Assembly (NCBI GenBank): GCA_001443545.1
Contig: LMAD01000001.1
Coordinates: 1-64,000 of the forward strand
DNA: 64,000 nt
Reading direction: 5' to 3'
Origin: Acidimicrobiaceae bacterium RAAP-2
Lineage (GTDB): Bacteria > Actinomycetota > Acidimicrobiia > Acidimicrobiales > RAAP-2
The stretch's first letter is position 1. Each line of letters opens with the position of its first letter. The notes beneath the pieces are model-generated. The model saw only the letters and a program-made list of their open reading frames with translations, was not told where the DNA came from and searched no databases. The translations under genes were made by a program, and so were the position numbers. Shown in pieces: positions 61,261 through 64,000 of this stretch.

Positions 61261-62678
61261 GATCCCCGCTCCACGGCTTCGAGCACCCGCGCCGCCGCGA
61301 AGAGCTGCGCCTCACTGCGCCCGGGCCCGAGTAGTTGCACGCCGATGGGCAGGTTCGCTTCCCCCCGGCCGAACGGCACCGAGAGCGCGGCTTCACCCGC
61401 GAGATTCGTCGGAATCGTGAACACGTCCGACAGGTACATCGCCATCGGGTCGTTGGTCTTGGAGCCGAAGGTGAAGGCCACCGACGGCGTCGTCGCCCCC
61501 ACGAGCAGGTCGACCTGGCGGTACGCCCGTCGGAAGGCGTCGATCATCTGCGTTCGCACCTTGAGCGCCTGGCCGTAGTACGCGTCGTAGTACCCCGCCG
61601 ATAGCGCGTAGGTCCCGAGCATGATGCGTCGCTTCACTTCAGCGCCGAAGCCCGCCGTGCGGGTCACTTCGTTCATCGCGGTCACGTCGTCGGCGTCGAC
61701 GCGCAGCCCGTAGCGCACACCGTCGTAGCGAGCGAGGTTGCTCGACGCCTCGGCCGGTGCGATGAGGTAGTACGCGCTGAGTCCGAGGTGCAACTCGGGA
61801 ATGGACAGCTCCACGATCGTCGCCCCGGCCGCGCGCAGGACGTCGGCCGCGCGTTGGACGGACTCGACAATCTCGTCGTCGGCGCCGTCGATCAACTCGC
61901 GGACCAATCCGACGCGCCGACCCGCCACGCCGTCGTCCAGGTGCGCGACGAGGTCCGGTGCCGGTTCGGGCAGCGACGTCGAATCCATCGGGTCGTGGCC
62001 CGCGATGACCTCGAGCAGCAGGGCCGCGTCCGCGACGTTCGTCGCAAAAGGCCCGATCTGGTCGAGTGAACTGGCGAAGGCGATGAGGCCGTACCGTGAG
62101 ACCAGTCCGTAAGTCGGCTTCACGCCGACGATGCCGCAGAGGGCGGCCGGCTGGCGAATCGACCCACCCGTATCGCTGCCGAGCGCCAGTGGCGTCATCG
62201 CAGCGGCGACGGCCGCGGCCGAACCGCCCGAGGATCCGCCCGGTACGCGCGTCGGATCGAGCGGGTTACGGGTCGGCCCGAAGGCGGAGGTCTCGGTCGA
62301 CGAACCCATGGCGAACTCGTCGAGGTTGGTCTTGCCCATCGGGACCGCACCCGCCTCGAGGAGACGGTCGACGACGGTGGCGCTGTAAGGCGGACGCCAG
62401 CCCTCGAGGATCTTGGACGAGCAGGTCGTCGGCACGCCGACCTGACAGAGGTTGTCCTTCAGGGCGATCGGCACGCCGGCGAGTCGACCGGGGTCCAACC
62501 CGCGCGAAACGGTGTCGTCGACCCGCTCGGCCGCGGCCATCGCGCCGGACTCGTCGACGTGCAAGAAGACGTTCAATTCATCGTTACGGGCTCGAATCGA
62601 GCGCAGCGACTCCTCGGCCAACGTCCGCGCGGACAACTCACCGCGCCGCACGCCCTCGGCGATGGTGGTCGCGTTCAC
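61257..62678 (-). CDS. gatA: Asp/Glu-tRNA amidotransferase subunit A GatA
   Basis: 473-aa amidase-signature enzyme supplying ammonia from glutamine. The triad is K74 (IALKDN), cis-Ser149 (PGGSSGGS) and nucleophile Ser173 (DTGGSIRQP). Length and the MGSSTETSAFGPTRNP block are typical of GatA rather than general amidases. It overlaps gatC and gatB by 4 nt each. Confidence 0.96.
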   Translation of the reverse strand: MNATTIAEGVRRGELSARTLAEESLRSIRARNDELNVFLHVDESGAMAAAERVDDTVSRGLDPGRLAGVPIALKDNLCQVGVPTTCSSKILEGWRPPYSATVVDRLLEAGAVPMGKTNLDEFAMGSSTETSAFGPTRNPLDPTRVPGGSSGGSAAAVAAAMTPLALGSDTGGSIRQPAALCGIVGVKPTYGLVSRYGLIAFASSLDQIGPFATNVADAALLLEVIAGHDPMDSTSLPEPAPDLVAHLDDGVAGRRVGLVRELIDGADDEIVESVQRAADVLRAAGATIVELSIPELHLGLSAYYLIAPAEASSNLARYDGVRYGLRVDADDVTAMNEVTRTAGFGAEVKRRIMLGTYALSAGYYDAYYGQALKVRTQMIDAFRRAYRQVDLLVGATTPSVAFTFGSKTNDPMAMYLSDVFTIPTNLAGEAALSVPFGRGEANLPIGVQLLGPGRSEAQLFAAARVLEAVERGS

Positions 62679-62974
62679 GGGGCCTCGCCCATGATGCGCG
62701 GCACTGCGAATCGGCCGTCCTCGGCGTCGGGGGCCATGGCGAGCACCTCGTCTCGTTCGAGACTCGGACGCACCACGTCGTCACGCACCACGTTGATTAA
62801 CCCGTAGGGGTGAGCCGTCGCCACCACGTCGGCGAGGTCGAGCGACTGCATGTCGGCGGCGTGGTCGAGAATCTTGGCCAGCTGCACCGTGAAGAGGTCG
62901 AGCTCGTCGTCGCTCAGGCGAAGACGGGCGAGTTTGGCCACGTGGGCGACCTCGGCGCGGGTCAACTCACTCAT
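62675..62974 (-). CDS. gatC: Asp/Glu-tRNA amidotransferase subunit C GatC
   Basis: 99-aa belt subunit that holds GatA and GatB together. The N-terminal VAHVAKLARLRLSDDELD and the acidic middle, then RPSLERDEVLAMAPDAEDGRFAVPRI at the end (in parts), are the family pattern. It overlaps gatA by 4 nt and the upstream esterase gene by 4 nt. Confidence 0.94.
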   Translation of the reverse strand: MSELTRAEVAHVAKLARLRLSDDELDLFTVQLAKILDHAADMQSLDLADVVATAHPYGLINVVRDDVVRPSLERDEVLAMAPDAEDGRFAVPRIMGEAP

Positions 62975-63726
62975 GACGCCACCGTGCGTCGGATGAAATT
63001 TCGCGTCAAGGTCTCCACCAACTGCTGGTCGTTATCGATCGTGGCGACGTGGAAGGAGTTCTCCAGCCACACGCGCTCGATGGGACCACCAACGCGCGCC
63101 ACCAAGTCATCACCGTTGTCCGAGGTGACGACGTGGTCTTCGCGACTCGAGAGCAAGAGACTCGGTGCCGTGATCCGCTCGAGGGAGGCGTAGAGGACGC
63201 CGACCCCCTCGAAGAGGCTCTTCGCGCTCGCCAGCGGTGTCGCGTCGTAGGCCAGTTCGGTCACCCCTTCGCGTTTGACGTCCGATCCGATGGCGTCGAT
63301 CGTCGCGAGTCCGGCGTCGAGGAGTTGGTGGAGCCCGTCGATCATCTCGGGGACCGGGGGCTTGACGAGCGGATTGATGAAGACGCAAGCGCCGACGTCG
63401 TCGCGGTGCTGGGCCACGAACGCCGCCAGGCCACCGCCCATCGATAGCCCTACGACCGCGACGCGGTCCGTGCGACGGGTCAGGTCGTCGTAGGCGTCGA
63501 GCGCGGCCCCCGTCCAGTCCGACCAGCCCGTGGTAATCATGTCGGCCACCGACGTGCCGTGCCCGGGTAGTCGCGGCAGCGAGACGGTGAAGCCGTCGGC
63601 GGCGAGGAACTCGGCGAGCGGCCGCATCGACGTGGGGTTGCCGGTGAACCCGTGCAGCACGAGCACGCCGACGTTGCCCCCGACGGACTCGTACGGCTCG
63701 CAACCGGGGAGTATGGCAGTAGTCAT
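62971..63726 (-). CDS. Carboxylesterase/monoacylglycerol-lipase-like alpha/beta hydrolase
   Basis: 251 aa, cytoplasmic. The oxyanion motif is VLVLHGFTGNPTSM, the nucleophile is S95 in VVGLSMGGGLA, the acid D197 in SREDHVV and the base H226 in ENSFHVATID. The pattern matches the Est30/Clp-esterase family (medium-chain esters). The ATG at 63726 has TAGTCT 7 nt upstream, so this gene heads the operon with gatCAB and the DUF3048 gene. The 4-nt overlap with gatC is the only hint of a link to tRNA amidation. Confidence 0.87.
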   Translation of the reverse strand: MTTAILPGCEPYESVGGNVGVLVLHGFTGNPTSMRPLAEFLAADGFTVSLPRLPGHGTSVADMITTGWSDWTGAALDAYDDLTRRTDRVAVVGLSMGGGLAAFVAQHRDDVGACVFINPLVKPPVPEMIDGLHQLLDAGLATIDAIGSDVKREGVTELAYDATPLASAKSLFEGVGVLYASLERITAPSLLLSSREDHVVTSDNGDDLVARVGGPIERVWLENSFHVATIDNDQQLVETLTRNFIRRTVAS

Positions 63727-63739
63727 GGGTCACAGACTA
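63727..63739 (-). promoter_or_regulatory. Leaderless-type -10 element for the esterase-gat operon
   Basis: TAGTCT on the minus strand (forward 63734-63739), 7 nt, ATG 63726; no Shine-Dalgarno. Confidence 0.4.
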
Positions 63740-63759
63740 CCGGTCGGGCTCCAATCGGC

Positions 63760-64000
63760 TCAGTCGAGCAGGGTTGGGAGTTGCGCCGCCAGGTCGGCGA
63801 CGTCCCAGCGGTCGCCGCGCTCGAGGGTCTCGGTCATCGTCCAGTTCTGGAACAGACGAACCGTGCCGCCCTGGACGAAGAAGACCCGCCCCGTCGCCGT
63901 GCAGTCCTCCATCGCCAGCGTCGCGACCAGTGGCGAGATGTTCGCGGGGTCCCAGACATCGAAGACCGCTTCATCGGCCGGTTTGACGACGTAGTCCGCC
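63760..64000 (-). CDS. SDR-family oxidoreductase, C-terminal 80 residues (start outside window)
   Basis: The minus strand is open from the window edge to a TGA at 63760. It reads AVFDVWDPANISPLVATLA, then MEDCTATGRVFFVQGGTVRLF and a short tail ending LPTLLD. The DPANISPLV--LA-EDC--TGRVFFVQGG pattern is the C-terminal end of short-chain dehydrogenases annotated as 3-oxoacyl-ACP reductase or hydroxysteroid dehydrogenase. The catalytic Ser-Tyr-Lys lie outside the window. Confidence 0.75.
   Translation of the reverse strand, partial: ADYVVKPADEAVFDVWDPANISPLVATLAMEDCTATGRVFFVQGGTVRLFQNWTMTETLERGDRWDVADLAAQLPTLLD

Noticed and set aside
1..64000. CRISPR arrays, rRNA, tRNA, insertion sequences
   Set aside because: No regularly spaced repeats, no T-loop/anticodon-type folds and no transposase or integrase motifs were noticed.

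Overview
The window looks like part of a high-GC actinobacterial chromosome, probably class Acidimicrobiia (inferred, moderate confidence). The clues are an actinobacterial-type SUF locus with a Rieske protein and SufU, a mycobacterial-type SerC, an actinobacterial ethylmalonyl-CoA module, ribosome-mediated leu and ilv attenuators, and many starts that look leaderless (a TAnnnT hexamer ending 6-7 nt before the start codon). Coding density is very high, many genes overlap by 4 nt, and several convergent pairs overlap at their 3' ends. I see no rRNA, tRNA, CRISPR array or intact mobile element.

Layout. 1-9.4 kb: the tail of a metallo-hydrolase, then Fe-S cluster assembly split over three units (sufC-sufS-sufU on +, sufD-Rieske-second sufC on -, and sufB with a small Cys-rich protein on -), with an LCP cell-wall protein and a dienoyl-CoA isomerase-like protein between them. 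9.7-14.9 kb: oligopeptidase B, a flavin reductase, MutY and small proteins. 14-18.7 kb: three enzymes of the ethylmalonyl-CoA pathway (mesaconyl-CoA hydratase, methylsuccinyl-CoA dehydrogenase, malyl/methylmalyl-CoA lyase) around a Ni/Co permease. 18.9-23.2 kb: an NlpC/P60 endopeptidase, a degenerate Lgt-like protein, tryptophanase and an unknown protein.

23.2-33.2 kb is the most unusual part. It is a cyclic-di-GMP block with long noncoding gaps: a GGDEF protein fused to an ABM-like domain, overlapping a B12-binding sensor that carries the Wx9EH signature of CarH-type photoreceptors; a flavodiiron/ODP-like metal domain fused to GGDEF; and two adjacent HD-GYP phosphodiesterases with PAS and GAF sensors. 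On its left lies a short remnant of an acyl-CoA dehydrogenase 3' end, and on its right an intact acyl-CoA dehydrogenase gene in the same orientation. I propose a small signalling island that could convert light/B12 status, oxygen and other cues into c-di-GMP changes.

33.2-58.8 kb is mainly amino-acid biosynthesis: leuB-ilvE-unknown-acyl-CoA dehydrogenase, greA-leuC-leuD-asparaginase, leuA with a Leu-codon attenuator, serA, an aspartate-type aminotransferase, serC, ilvB-ilvN-ilvC behind a Leu/Ile/Val-codon attenuator, and ilvD. Embedded in it is a catabolic-looking run of a sphingosine-1-phosphate-lyase-like enzyme, an FGGY kinase and ACC deaminase. 58.8-64 kb: an esterase-gatC-gatA-gatB-DUF3048 operon for Gln-tRNA/Asn-tRNA amidation, then the 3' end of an SDR gene cut by the window edge.
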